Shown here: piece after piece, positions 18,081 through 26,314 of the stretch
Layout of the letters: every line of letters begins with the position of its first letter
Numbering within the stretch: the stretch's first letter is position 1
Assembly: GCF_000164135.1 (NCBI RefSeq)
Contig: NZ_GG770553.1
Location: forward strand, 1,713,153-1,749,374
DNA from: Mycobacterium parascrofulaceum ATCC BAA-614
GTDB taxonomy: Bacteria; Actinomycetota; Actinomycetes; Mycobacteriales; Mycobacteriaceae
Reading direction: 5' to 3'
Length of the DNA: 36,222 bases
Translations under genes and position numbers: made by a program
Notes under the pieces: generated by a model
Database searches by the model: none
The model's input: only the letters and a program-made list of their open reading frames with translations
Told to the model about the DNA's origin: nothing

Positions 18081-18107
18081 GACGGGACGGGCGGCGAAAG
18101 TGTGACG
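18081..18107 (-). promoter_or_regulatory. ECF41 (SigJ) type promoter of the AhpD-like gene
   Basis: On the minus strand CGTCACA (18107-18101), exactly 16 bases, then CGTC (18084-18081). The published ECF41 consensus, as I remember it, is TGTCACA-N16-CGTC; ten of the eleven defined bases agree and the spacing is exact. The start codon follows eight bases later. Confidence 0.75.
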
Positions 18108-18174
18108 GGCTTTCGGCGAACGGGCCACCTGAGCCGGACAGGTTGATAGCATCCAGCCACCACTTCGTGTGCTC

Positions 18175-18182
18175 AAAGGAGG
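18175..18182 (+). promoter_or_regulatory. Strong Shine-Dalgarno of the dual-kinase gene
   Basis: AAAGGAGG six bases before the GTG at 18189. It is one of the best ribosome-binding sites in the window and fixes the start of the long kinase-NHL frame. Confidence 0.8.
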
Positions 18183-18188
18183 CCTGCG

Positions 18189-20753
18189 GTGGACGAGGTG
18201 GGGGGCGAAGTCTTCGGGCGCTATCGGCTGTTCGAGGTGCTCCGATCTGGCGGCACCGGCATCGTATACAGAGCCTACGACACGATGATGGGCCGCGGGG
18301 TGGCCATCAAGGTGCTCCCGCCGGAGTTGGCCGCCGAGCCCGGTCGCCGGGAGCGGTTCCTGCGTGAGGTCTCCGCCGCAGCACAACTGAGCGACCCGAA
18401 TCTCATCCCGATCTATGAGGCCGGCGAGATCGACGGCCGGCACTATCTGGTGATGCCCGCCGTCCCCGACGGCAGCACCGTGCAAGACCTGCTACGCCGC
18501 GAGGGCCCGACGAACCCGGCGGTGGCGGTGCGGGTGATCGTGCAGGCGGCCTCGGCGCTGGAAGCCGCACACGTCGCCGGTCTGGTTCACGGCGACGTCA
18601 ATACCTCGAACTTGTTGGTGGGCGGCCCTTTTGTGTACCTGATCGATTTCGGCGCGACGCCGACCGCCACCGATACCGCCGACGCCCGCACCGACATCTA
18701 CGCCCTGACCGCAGTACTTTACGAATGCCTGACCGGTCAGACCGCCGTCGTAGGAGACCTTGGCCCGCCCAAACCTACCGACATCGACCCGGCGATCCCG
18801 CCGGGCTTCGACAACGTGATCGCGCGCGGCATGGCCAAAGACCCCGACGACCGTTATCAGACCGCCCGCGAGTTGGCCGCCGCCACGCATAACGCGCTCA
18901 CCGCCGAGAGCCCTGCCGCTTCGGGAGCGGCGCCGACGAAGGCAGTGGAGTTCGGTCGCTATCGGCTCTTCGAAAAGCTCGGTCAGGGCAATATGGGCGC
19001 GGTTTATCGGGCTCACGACACTGCGCTGGGACGGGATGTGGCGATCAAATTGCTCCAGCCGGAACTGGCTGCCGAGCCGGGCTATCAGGAGAGATTTCGC
19101 CGCGAGGCCTACGCTGCTGCCCGGCTGGCCAGCCCGAACATCATCCCTGTCTACGAGATCGGTGAGTACGACGGGCGCCTGTATCTGGTGATGCCGATCG
19201 TCGACGGCGTCGATCTGAACAAGGTCCTCAAAACCGATGGAGCGATGAGTCCGCAGCAGGCAGTGCGGGTGGTCGAACAGGTTGCCGCGGCGCTGGATGC
19301 GGCGCACAAGTCGGGGCTGGTGCACCGCGATGTGAAGCCGTCGAACCTGTTGATGGTCGGCGAAGGCTTTGTATATCTGATTGATTTCGGACTGGTTCAC
19401 GAGGCCGATGCCACTCGCCTGACGCTCACGAACGTCGCCCCGGGAAGTCCGGCGTACATGGCCCCGGAACGCTTCGGTGGTGGCAAAGTCGTCGACGCCC
19501 GTGCCGATGTGTACTCGCTTGCCTGTGTGCTGTACGAATGCCTCACCGGGCGCGTGCCGTTCAGCGGTGGCGGCGTGGAGGGGTTGACCGCCGCGCACCG
19601 CAACGACGCTCCGCCCAAACCCAGCGGCTTCGATCCCGCGATACCCGTCGGGTTCGACGCGGTGATCGCGCGGGGGATGGCGAAGGAACCCGACGACCGC
19701 TACCAATCGGCACACGAACTGGCGGTGGCCGCCCGCGCGGCCCTCGCCGACGACTTCGTCGCTCACGCTGCGCCGTCGCCCTCCGCCAACGACGCCGCAC
19801 TCTCGGCGAAAGGCGGCCGGCCCGAGAACCCGTCCCCCCCGCGCACCCCGCGCCAAAGACTTGGCCGCGCCGGAGTTCTGACCCTCGCCACGGTGGTGGT
19901 CGTCGCCGTAGTCGGTGGTGTCGCGTTATTGCGAGTCACCAGAGGGTCTCCGTTCCATTCGGCGAAACCCAAGGGCCAGGTCGTGCTGCCGTTCACCGGT
20001 CTCGACAACCCCCAGCGCGTCGCGGTCGATTCGAAAGGCGACGTCTACGTCACCGACACGGGCAACAACCGGGTGCTGAGACTGGCCGCGGGTTCGACCA
20101 GCCAGACCGTGATACCGATAGCCGGGCTGGACCGGCCCCTCGATATCGCGGTCGACGACGCGGGCGACCTCGACGTCACCGAGCCCGCGCAGCACCGGGT
20201 GCTGGAGCTGGCGGCGGGATCGACCGACCCGACCGTGCTGCCGTTCACCGATCTCGGCGATCCCACGGGTGTGGCGGTCGATTTCGGCGACTCCGGCCAC
20301 GACCGTGTCGTCGTTGTCACCGACTGCGCGCGCAACCGGGTGGTGGCGCTGCGCGGGCGTTCGACCCAGCAGAAGGAACTGCCGTTCAGCGGCCTGTCGT
20401 GTCCTTCGGCCGTGACGGTGGGTGGCGCCGGCGACTTCTTCGTCATCGATCGCGAAAATGAGCGGGTGCTGAGACTGCCGCTGAGGGGGACGGTTCCGAC
20501 CGTGCTGCCCTTCCTGGTCGGACACCCGGACAATGTGGCCGTCGACACCAGCGGAAACGTCTATGTGACCGACGTTCACGACAATCGCGTCACGGAGTTT
20601 GCCGCCGCCTCCAACACGTCAGAAGCGATGCCGTTCAAGGGAATCAACAATCCGCAGGGCATCAGCGTCGACAGCGCCGGGAATGTCTACGTGGTCGACA
20701 CGGGCAACAACCGGGTGCTGAAGCTTCCGGCTGGGGTTCCGTCAACGCGATGA
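18189..20753 (+). CDS. PknD-like membrane receptor: pseudokinase + Ser/Thr kinase + TM + NHL propeller
   Basis: An 854-residue protein. Domain 1 (about 9-238) is a Hanks-type kinase fold with SGGTG P-loop (20-24), Lys41 and D153FG, but HRDxKxxN reads H134-G-D-V-N-T-S-N141 and only nine residues separate DFG from the DARTDIY helix, so the activation segment and APE motif are missing: probably inactive. Domain 2 (about 256-522) is complete: GQGNMG loop (265-270), Lys287, H379RDVKPSN386, D399FG, GSPAYMAPE (419-427) and threonines 409, 412, 414 for activation. The two share long identical stretches, so one arose by duplication. A membrane helix spans about 562-583; residues 599-852 form six NHL repeats ending in NRVLKL-type strands, a full extracellular propeller as in PknD. 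GTG start with strong SD. The stop overlaps an IS3 remnant. Confidence 0.9.
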   Translation: MDEVGGEVFGRYRLFEVLRSGGTGIVYRAYDTMMGRGVAIKVLPPELAAEPGRRERFLREVSAAAQLSDPNLIPIYEAGEIDGRHYLVMPAVPDGSTVQDLLRREGPTNPAVAVRVIVQAASALEAAHVAGLVHGDVNTSNLLVGGPFVYLIDFGATPTATDTADARTDIYALTAVLYECLTGQTAVVGDLGPPKPTDIDPAIPPGFDNVIARGMAKDPDDRYQTARELAAATHNALTAESPAASGAAPTKAVEFGRYRLFEKLGQGNMGAVYRAHDTALGRDVAIKLLQPELAAEPGYQERFRREAYAAARLASPNIIPVYEIGEYDGRLYLVMPIVDGVDLNKVLKTDGAMSPQQAVRVVEQVAAALDAAHKSGLVHRDVKPSNLLMVGEGFVYLIDFGLVHEADATRLTLTNVAPGSPAYMAPERFGGGKVVDARADVYSLACVLYECLTGRVPFSGGGVEGLTAAHRNDAPPKPSGFDPAIPVGFDAVIARGMAKEPDDRYQSAHELAVAARAALADDFVAHAAPSPSANDAALSAKGGRPENPSPPRTPRQRLGRAGVLTLATVVVVAVVGGVALLRVTRGSPFHSAKPKGQVVLPFTGLDNPQRVAVDSKGDVYVTDTGNNRVLRLAAGSTSQTVIPIAGLDRPLDIAVDDAGDLDVTEPAQHRVLELAAGSTDPTVLPFTDLGDPTGVAVDFGDSGHDRVVVVTDCARNRVVALRGRSTQQKELPFSGLSCPSAVTVGGAGDFFVIDRENERVLRLPLRGTVPTVLPFLVGHPDNVAVDTSGNVYVTDVHDNRVTEFAAASNTSEAMPFKGINNPQGISVDSAGNVYVVDTGNNRVLKLPAGVPSTR

Positions 20754-20890
20754 TCGAGTCCTCTTGGGGCAGAATGCAAACCGAGCTAGTCAACCGTGGA
20801 CGATGGAACGCCGGGATCGAGTTGGCCAGCGCGATCGTCGACGCCCCAGAGATCTTCCACAACCGCCGCCATCGCCACAACTGCCCGCCA
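20741..20890 (+). pseudogene. Remnant of an IS3-family transposase (OrfB C-terminus)
   Basis: Read in frame from 20741, the sequence gives VNAMIESSWGRMQTELVNRG and then RWNAGIELASAIVDAPEIFHNRRHRHN. This is the end of the IS3-family DDE integrase, whose usual form is DNAxxESFWxxxxxEL...RW....EL..AI..YIE.FYNRRRRHS, including the region of the catalytic Glu (MIE). The match fades after about 20885, before the family's usual LGYxSP ending. No upstream transposase part, OrfA or terminal repeat is present. An ATG at 20750 overlaps the kinase stop, but this fragment is unlikely to be a functional gene. It marks an old insertion with deletion exactly at the kinase 3' end. Confidence 0.7.
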
Positions 20891-20892
20891 GC

Positions 20893-20944
20893 GTCACGCT
20901 GGCGTGACGCTCGGCGCCTCGCGCCACGCTGGCGTGACGCTCGG
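20893..20944. repeat. Two copies of a hairpin-forming 20-bp repeat, period 30
   Basis: CACGCTGGCGTGACGCTCGG occurs at 20895-20914 and again at 20925-20944. The first copy is part of GTCACGC-TG-GCGTGAC (20893-20908), a perfect 7-bp inverted repeat; the second copy has one mismatch in it. The repeats lie between the convergent kinase and sdhB genes, where a two-way transcription stop would be useful, but no U-tract follows. The rest of 20754-20984 holds only the IS3 remnant. Confidence 0.6.
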
Positions 20945-20984
20945 TGGCGAGGGGTGGGCGTGAGGCGGCGAGGCCCGCAGCGGC

Positions 20985-21815
20985 TCAGCGGGTGAACATC
21001 AGCGCGCGCTTGACCTCTTGGATCGCCTTGGTGACCTGGATGCCGCGCGGGCAGGCTTCGGTGCAGTTGAACGTGGTGCGGCACCGCCACACGCCGTCCA
21101 CCTCGTTGAGGATGTCGAGGCGCTCGGCGGCGGCCTCGTCGCGGCTGTCGAAGATGAAGCGGTGCGCGTTGACGATAGCCGCCGGGCCGTAGTAGCTGCC
21201 CTCGTGCCAGAACACCGGGCAGCTGGTGGTGCAGGCCGCGCACAGGATGCACTTGGTGGTGTCGTCGTAGCGGGCGCGGTCGGTGGGGCTCTGGATGCGT
21301 TCGCGCGTGGGCGGATTGCCGGTGGTGACCAGGTACGGCTTGACCGCGCGGTAGGCGTCGAAGAACGGCTCCATGTTGACCACCAGGTCCTTCTCGACCG
21401 GCAGCCCACGGATCGGTTCCACCGTGATGGTGAGTTGCTTGCCCGCCTTCTTTGGCAGCAGGTCGCGCATCAGCACCTTGCAGGCCAGCCGGTTCACGCC
21501 GTTGATCCGCATGGCGTCCGAGCCGCACACCCCGTGGGCGCAGGAGCGCCGGAAGGTCAGCGTGCCGTCCAGGTAGCTCTTGATGTAGATCAACAGGTTG
21601 AGCAGCCGGTCGCTGGGCAGGCAGGGCACCCGAAAACTTTGCCAGCCACCGGTTTCCGCGATTGCGTCGGGCTGGTCGGGGTTGAACCGGGCGATCTTGA
21701 GGGTCACCAGCACCGCGCCCTCGGGGACGGGCGGCTGGGTGTCCCTCCCGCTTGCGGGGGCCGGCGGCTCCACGCGGGGTGCCGCTGCGGGTTCGACGGC
21801 CTCGCCTGCAGTCAT
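20985..21815 (-). CDS. sdhB: Succinate dehydrogenase iron-sulfur subunit
   Basis: Passes electrons from the flavoprotein to menaquinone. The 276-residue protein carries all three cluster motifs: [2Fe-2S] with Cys92, Cys97, Asp100 and Cys112 (SCAHGVCGSDAM; Asp in the third place is also seen in other SdhB proteins), [4Fe-4S] with Cys189, 192, 195 and Cys199, and [3Fe-4S] with Cys245, 251 and 255. The first 30 residues are a Pro/Ala-rich extension. ATG at 21815 overlaps the sdhA stop by one base (TGATG). A longer in-frame reading to 22514 is a shadow of sdhA. Last gene of the sdhC-D-A-B operon (Sdh2 type, Rv3316-Rv3319 order). Confidence 0.97.
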   Translation of the reverse strand: MTAGEAVEPAAAPRVEPPAPASGRDTQPPVPEGAVLVTLKIARFNPDQPDAIAETGGWQSFRVPCLPSDRLLNLLIYIKSYLDGTLTFRRSCAHGVCGSDAMRINGVNRLACKVLMRDLLPKKAGKQLTITVEPIRGLPVEKDLVVNMEPFFDAYRAVKPYLVTTGNPPTRERIQSPTDRARYDDTTKCILCAACTTSCPVFWHEGSYYGPAAIVNAHRFIFDSRDEAAAERLDILNEVDGVWRCRTTFNCTEACPRGIQVTKAIQEVKRALMFTR

Positions 21816-23569
21816 CAGTACTTCCGTTCCTTCGGTTCGTAGCGGGTCTGCACGACGGGCTTGAAGTCCAGCGCGATGTCGCTGAGCAGGTCGGTGCCCT
21901 GCTTGTATGCCATCGTGTGGCGCATGTAGTTGACGTCGTCGCGGTTCGGGTAGTCCTCGCGGGCGTGCCCGCCGCGGGACTCCTTGCGGTTCAGCGCGCC
22001 GACCACGGTCACCTCGGCCAGCTCCAGCAGGAAGCCCAGCTCGATGGCCTCCAGCAGGTCGCTGTTGAAACGCTTTCCCTTGTCGTGCACGGTGATTCGG
22101 GAATACCGCTCCTTCAGCGCGTGGATGTCCGTCAAGGCTTGCTTCAGCGTCTCCTCCGTGCGGAACACCGCGGCGTTGTTGTCCATCGACTGCTGCAGCG
22201 CGTTGCGGATGTCGGCCACCCGCTCGTTGCCGTGCTCGGAGAGGATGTCGCCCACCCAGCCGACGACCATCGCCGCCGGGTCCGGCGGCATGTCGACGAA
22301 GTCGTGCACGTCGGCGAAGTCCGCGGCGGCGATGCCGGCGCGGCGGCCGAAGACGTTGATGTCCAGCAGCGAGTTGGTGCCCAGCCGGTTGGCGCCGTGC
22401 ACCGACACGCACGCGCACTCGCCCGCCGCATACAGGCCCGGCACCGTGGAGGTGTTGTCCCGCAACACCTGTCCGGTGACGGTGGTGGGGATGCCGCCCA
22501 TCACGTAGTGGCACGTCGGGTACACCGGGACCAGCTCGTGCACCGGGTCGACGCCCAGGTAGGTGCGGGCGAACTCGGTGATGTCGGGCAGCTTGGCCTC
22601 GAGCACGTCCTCGCCCAGGTGGCGCACGTCGATGTAGACGTAGTCCTTGTGCGGGCCGGCTCCGCGGCCCTCCAGCACCTCCAAAACCATTGAGCGGGCC
22701 ACGATGTCGCGGGGCGCCAGGTCGACGATGGTCGGCGCGTAGCGCTCCATGAACCGCTCGCCCTCGCCGTTGAGCAGCCGCCCGCCCTCACCGCGCACGG
22801 CCTCGGAGATCAGGATGCCCAGCCCGGCCAGGCCGGTGGGGTGGAACTGGTGGAATTCCATGTCCTCCAACGGCAGTCCCTTGCGGAACACGATGCCGAT
22901 GCCGTCGCCGGTCAGGGTGTGTGCGTTGGAGGTGGTCTTGTACATCCGGCCCGAGCCGCCGGTCGCCAGCACCACGGCCTTGGCATGGAAGACGTGGATC
23001 TCACCGGTGGCCAGCTCGTAGGCCACCACGCCGGTGGCCACCGGGCCGCGCGGGGTCTCCGTCAAAACCAGGTCCAGCGCGTAGAACTCGTTGAAGAATT
23101 GCACGTCGTGCTTGACGCAGTTCTGGTAAAGGGTCTGCAGGATCATGTGGCCGGTGCGGTCGGCGGCATAACAGGCCCGGCGCACCGGCGCCTTGCCGTG
23201 TTCGCGGGTGTGCCCGCCGAACCGGCGCTGGTCGATCCGGCCCTCGGGGGTGCGGTTGAACGGCATCCCCATCTTCTCCAGGTCCAGCACCGCGTCGATG
23301 GCTTCTTTGCACATGATCTCCACCGCGTCCTGGTCGGCGAGGTAGTCGCCGCCCTTGACGGTGTCGAAGGTGTGCCATTCCCAGTTGTCGTCCTCGACGT
23401 TGGCCAGCGCCGCGCACATCCCGCCCTGGGCGGCGCCGGTGTGGCTGCGGGTGGGGTAGAGCTTGGTCAGCACCGCCGTGCGCACGCGCGGGCCGGCTTC
23501 CACGGCCGCCCGCATGCCGGCCCCGCCGGCGCCGACGATCACCACGTCGTATCGGTGTTGCTGGATCAC
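21815..23569 (-). CDS. sdhA: Succinate dehydrogenase flavoprotein subunit
   Basis: Oxidises succinate to fumarate at a covalently bound FAD. The 584-residue protein has the dinucleotide-binding GAGGAG at 13-18, the FAD-linking His43 in RSHTGAAQGGM, the active-site FHQFHPTGL (about 244-252) and RGEGGRLLN (about 265-273), the TCHYVMGGIPTT block with the second active His, and a C-terminal SRGGHAREDYPNRDD. No key residue is missing. GTG start at 23569, four bases after the sdhD stop; its stop overlaps the sdhB start. Confidence 0.98.
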   Translation of the reverse strand: MIQQHRYDVVIVGAGGAGMRAAVEAGPRVRTAVLTKLYPTRSHTGAAQGGMCAALANVEDDNWEWHTFDTVKGGDYLADQDAVEIMCKEAIDAVLDLEKMGMPFNRTPEGRIDQRRFGGHTREHGKAPVRRACYAADRTGHMILQTLYQNCVKHDVQFFNEFYALDLVLTETPRGPVATGVVAYELATGEIHVFHAKAVVLATGGSGRMYKTTSNAHTLTGDGIGIVFRKGLPLEDMEFHQFHPTGLAGLGILISEAVRGEGGRLLNGEGERFMERYAPTIVDLAPRDIVARSMVLEVLEGRGAGPHKDYVYIDVRHLGEDVLEAKLPDITEFARTYLGVDPVHELVPVYPTCHYVMGGIPTTVTGQVLRDNTSTVPGLYAAGECACVSVHGANRLGTNSLLDINVFGRRAGIAAADFADVHDFVDMPPDPAAMVVGWVGDILSEHGNERVADIRNALQQSMDNNAAVFRTEETLKQALTDIHALKERYSRITVHDKGKRFNSDLLEAIELGFLLELAEVTVVGALNRKESRGGHAREDYPNRDDVNYMRHTMAYKQGTDLLSDIALDFKPVVQTRYEPKERKY

Positions 23570-23573
23570 CCGG

Positions 23574-24044
23574 TCACCCCCCGATGTTCGGGTCGAATGT
23601 CACCAGCACGTAGGTGCCCAGCACCAACGTGAATCCCATCGACAGCAGCAGCAGGCTGTTCAGCCAGAACCGGGTGCTGTCCTTGCGGCTGTAGTCGTCG
23701 ATGATGGTGCGCAGGCCGTTACCGCCGTGCAGCTGCGCCAGCCACAACAGCGCGAGGTCCCAGAACTGCCAGAACGGCGAGGCCCAGCGCTGCGCCACGT
23801 AGTTGAAGTCGATCCGGTACACGCCGTCGTCCCACATCAGCATGATGAACAGGTGCCCGACGGCCAGGACGATGAGCGCGACGCCGGAGAACCGCATGAA
23901 CAGCCAGGCGAACTTCTCGAAGTTGGGGATGCCGGCCCGGCGCCGCGGCGAACGCGGGTTGTCCAGGCTGGCCGGCCGGTCGTGGCTGCGCTGGCGCACC
24001 GGGGCCACCTGGCCCCGGCCGAGCTGCAGGTCGGGGGAGCTCAT
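23574..24044 (-). CDS. sdhD: Succinate dehydrogenase membrane anchor subunit SdhD
   Basis: A 156-residue membrane subunit that, with SdhC, binds heme and quinone. Three hydrophobic helices are visible: around 47-69 (FAWLFMRFSGVALIVLAVGHLFIML, with the likely heme-ligand His65), 92-112 (WQFWDLALLWLAQLHGGNGLR) and 128-150 (LNSLLLLSMGFTLVLGTYVLV). The first 40 residues are polar and Arg-rich. ATG at 24044 overlaps the sdhC stop by one base (TGATG). An in-frame reading upstream to 24377 overlaps sdhC and is a shadow. Confidence 0.92.
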   Translation of the reverse strand: MSSPDLQLGRGQVAPVRQRSHDRPASLDNPRSPRRRAGIPNFEKFAWLFMRFSGVALIVLAVGHLFIMLMWDDGVYRIDFNYVAQRWASPFWQFWDLALLWLAQLHGGNGLRTIIDDYSRKDSTRFWLNSLLLLSMGFTLVLGTYVLVTFDPNIGG

Positions 24045-24475
24045 CAGAAGTGCTCCATGATGTGGATGCCGGTCACCACGCCGGCCGGAACCATGAGCAG
24101 CAAGAAGACGACGCCGACGATCCAGAACATCAGCTTCTGGTAGCGGGTGCCCTCGGACCAGAAGTCGATGAGGATGACCCGGATGCCGTTGAGTCCGTGG
24201 AAGAGCACCGCGGCCACCAGCCCATACTCCATCAGGCCGACCACCGGGGTCTGGTAGTCGTGGATTACCGCGTTGTAGGTCTGCGGGCTCACCCGCAGCA
24301 TCGCGGCGTCCAGCACGTGGACGAACAGGAAGAAGAAGATCGTCGCGCCGCTGATGCGGTGCAACACCCACGACCACATGCCCGGGTCGCCCCGATACAG
24401 GGTCCGGGGCGGTCGCCGCTTGCGCGCTGGCGCAGCCGTCGTTGCCGGATCCGCGGTTGTCGCCTGCGTGGTCAC
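24044..24475 (-). CDS. sdhC: Succinate dehydrogenase cytochrome b subunit SdhC
   Basis: The 143-residue membrane subunit contains the SdhC motif MWSWVLHRISGATIFFFLFVHVLDAAML (about 32-59), with the heme-ligand type His in HVLD, then GLMEYGLVAAVLFHGLNGIRVILID, another histidine-bearing helix, and a third helix FWIVGVVFLLLMVPAGVVTGI. I prefer the GTG at 24475, preceded by GGTGAGG; an ATG at 24499 (MSEGGEDWV) is the alternative and adds eight residues, but lacks a ribosome-binding site. First gene of the sdh operon, divergent from cdd. Confidence 0.9.
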   Translation of the reverse strand: MTTQATTADPATTAAPARKRRPPRTLYRGDPGMWSWVLHRISGATIFFFLFVHVLDAAMLRVSPQTYNAVIHDYQTPVVGLMEYGLVAAVLFHGLNGIRVILIDFWSEGTRYQKLMFWIVGVVFLLLMVPAGVVTGIHIMEHF

Positions 24476-24512
24476 CCAGTCCTCACCGCCTTCTGACATC
24501 GGAGGGCAATTC

Positions 24513-24518
24513 AGCCTA
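24513..24518 (-). promoter_or_regulatory. -10 box of the sdhCDAB operon
   Basis: TAGGCT on the minus strand, 37 bases before the GTG at 24475 and 13 before the alternative ATG at 24499. A start about seven bases downstream leaves a roughly 30-base leader carrying GGTGAGG, which supports the GTG start. No clear -35 box. Confidence 0.4.
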
Positions 24519-24620
24519 ACCCGCCCGGGGGACGGCCCGCGCCGAGCGGGCCGCCAGGCGAAACGCCATGCCGGGGTTAGGGTGACAGTCTCACGGGCCC
24601 AAAGGCGAACGGGGTTGGGT

Positions 24621-25019
24621 ATGCCTGATGTCGATTGGAACACGCTGCGCCACAAGGCAATCGGCGCCGCCTCGGGTGCCTACGCGCCGTACTCGCGGTT
24701 CCCGGTGGGGGCGGCCGCGCTGGTCGACGACGGGCGGGTGGTCACCGGCTGCAATGTGGAGAACATCTCATATGGCCTAGGTCTCTGTGCCGAATGCGGC
24801 GTGGTGTGTGCCCTGCACACCAGCGGCGGCGGCCGGCTGATCGCGCTGACCTGCGTCGACGGGCAGGGGGCCCCGCTGATGCCGTGCGGGCGATGCCGCC
24901 AGCTGCTGCTCGAGCACGGCGGCCCCGAGCTGCTGATCGACCACCCGGCCGGGCCGCGGCGCCTCGGCGAGCTGCTGCCCGACGCCTTCTGGGCCGACCT
25001 GCCACGGGAACCCCGTTGA
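24621..25019 (+). CDS. cdd: Cytidine deaminase
   Basis: Deaminates cytidine and deoxycytidine to uridine and deoxyuridine in pyrimidine salvage. The 132-residue protein has the zinc and catalytic sites of the tetrameric class: Cys56-A-E58 in GLCAECG, and P-C89-G-R-C92 in MPCGRCRQ, plus the substrate motif GCNVENISYG (43-52). The ATG at 24621 follows CGAACGGGG; an in-frame extension back to 24354 overlaps the divergent sdhC and is not real. The stop TGA overlaps the TTG start of deoA (TTGA). First gene of cdd-deoA-add. Confidence 0.96.
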   Translation: MPDVDWNTLRHKAIGAASGAYAPYSRFPVGAAALVDDGRVVTGCNVENISYGLGLCAECGVVCALHTSGGGRLIALTCVDGQGAPLMPCGRCRQLLLEHGGPELLIDHPAGPRRLGELLPDAFWADLPREPR

Positions 25020-26314
25020 CCGGCTGTGAATTCCACGCGGCCTTCGACGCGCCGACGGTGATCCGGACCAAGCGCGACGGCGGCCGGCTGTCCGACGCCG
25101 CCATCGCGTGGGTGATCGACGCCTACACCCACGGCCGGGTCGCCGAGGAACAGATGTCGGCGCTGCTGATGGCGATCTTCCTGCGCGGCATGGACGACGG
25201 CGAGACCGCCAGCTGGACCGCGGCGATGCTGGCGTCCGGTGACCGGCTCGACTTTCGCGACCTGCCGTTGCCGACCGTGGACAAGCACTCGACGGGCGGG
25301 GTGGGGGACAAGCTCACCCTGCCGCTGGTGGCCGTCGTCGCCGCCTGCGGCGCCGCGGTGCCCCAGGCGTCGGGGCGGGGGCTCGGCCACACCGGCGGCA
25401 CCCTGGACAAGCTCGAGTCCATCGCCGGGTTCACCGCGGCGCTGTCCAACCGGCGGGTGCGGGAGCAGCTCCGCGACGTCGGCGCGGCCATCTTCGCCGC
25501 CGGCGAGCTGGCCCCGGCCGACGCCAAGCTGTACGCGTTGCGCGACGTCACCGCCACCGTCGAGTCGCTGCCGCTGATCGCCAGCTCGGTGATGAGCAAG
25601 AAGCTGGCCGAGGGGACCGGGGCGCTGGTGCTCGACGTGAAGGTCGGCTCGGGCGCGCTGCTGAGCACCGCGGAGCGGTGCCGCGAACTGGCCCACACCA
25701 TGGTCGGGCTGGGCGCGGCCCACGGCGTGCCCACCCGCGCGCTGCTGACCGACATGAACGCGCCGCTGGGGTCGACCGTCGGCAACTCCCTCGAGGTCGC
25801 CGAGTCGCTGGACGTGCTGGCCGGCGGCGGGCCGCCCGACGTCGTCGAGCTGACGGTGCGGCTGGCCGGCGAGATGCTCGAGCTGGCCGGCGCCGACGGC
25901 CGGGACCCGGCCGAGACCCTGCGCGACGGCACCGCGATGGACCGGTTTCGGCGTCTCGTCGCCGCTCAGGGCGGCGATTTGTCGGTTCCGTTGCCGATCG
26001 GAGCGCACTCCGAGACCGTGACCGCTTCCCGGGGCGGCACAATGGGCGATATCGACGCGATGGCAGTGGGGCAGGCGGCTTGGCGGCTCGGTGCGGGCAG
26101 GTCCCGTCCGGGCGAACGAGTGCAGGCCGGCGCCGGTATCCGGATCCACCGCCGCCCCGGCGAGGCCGTCGCGGCGGGGGAGCCGCTGTTCACCCTCTAC
26201 ACCGACACCCCGGAGCGGTTCGGCGCCGCGCTGGCCGAACTGGACGGCGGCTACCGCGTCGGCGACGCACCACCGGCCGCGCGGCCGCTGATCATCGATC
26301 GGATCGTCACGTGA
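25016..26314 (+). CDS. deoA: Thymidine phosphorylase
   Basis: Cleaves thymidine or deoxyuridine with phosphate to free base and 2-deoxyribose-1-phosphate. The 432-residue protein shows family blocks: [19 protein letters not shown], the phosphate loop [10 protein letters not shown] from about Lys90, [50 protein letters not shown] and a C-terminal [24 protein letters not shown] place the start at TTG 25016, overlapping the cdd stop, because the conserved sequence begins within ten residues of it and no in-frame ATG or GTG is nearer. A longer in-frame reading to 24635 is a cdd shadow. The stop overlaps the add start. Confidence 0.93.
   Translation: MTGCEFHAAFDAPTVIRTKRDGGRLSDAAIAWVIDAYTHGRVAEEQMSALLMAIFLRGMDDGETASWTAAMLASGDRLDFRDLPLPTVDKHSTGGVGDKLTLPLVAVVAACGAAVPQASGRGLGHTGGTLDKLESIAGFTAALSNRRVREQLRDVGAAIFAAGELAPADAKLYALRDVTATVESLPLIASSVMSKKLAEGTGALVLDVKVGSGALLSTAERCRELAHTMVGLGAAHGVPTRALLTDMNAPLGSTVGNSLEVAESLDVLAGGGPPDVVELTVRLAGEMLELAGADGRDPAETLRDGTAMDRFRRLVAAQGGDLSVPLPIGAHSETVTASRGGTMGDIDAMAVGQAAWRLGAGRSRPGERVQAGAGIRIHRRPGEAVAAGEPLFTLYTDTPERFGAALAELDGGYRVGDAPPAARPLIIDRIVT

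Noticed and set aside
20750..20995. 81-codon frame after the kinase as a functional gene
   Set aside because: Only the first 45 codons resemble a protein, and that is the end of an IS3 transposase; the rest reads through the hairpin repeats.
20985..22514. Long N-terminal extension of SdhB
   Set aside because: The extension is a shadow of sdhA; the true start at 21815 overlaps the sdhA stop and is followed by normal SdhB sequence.
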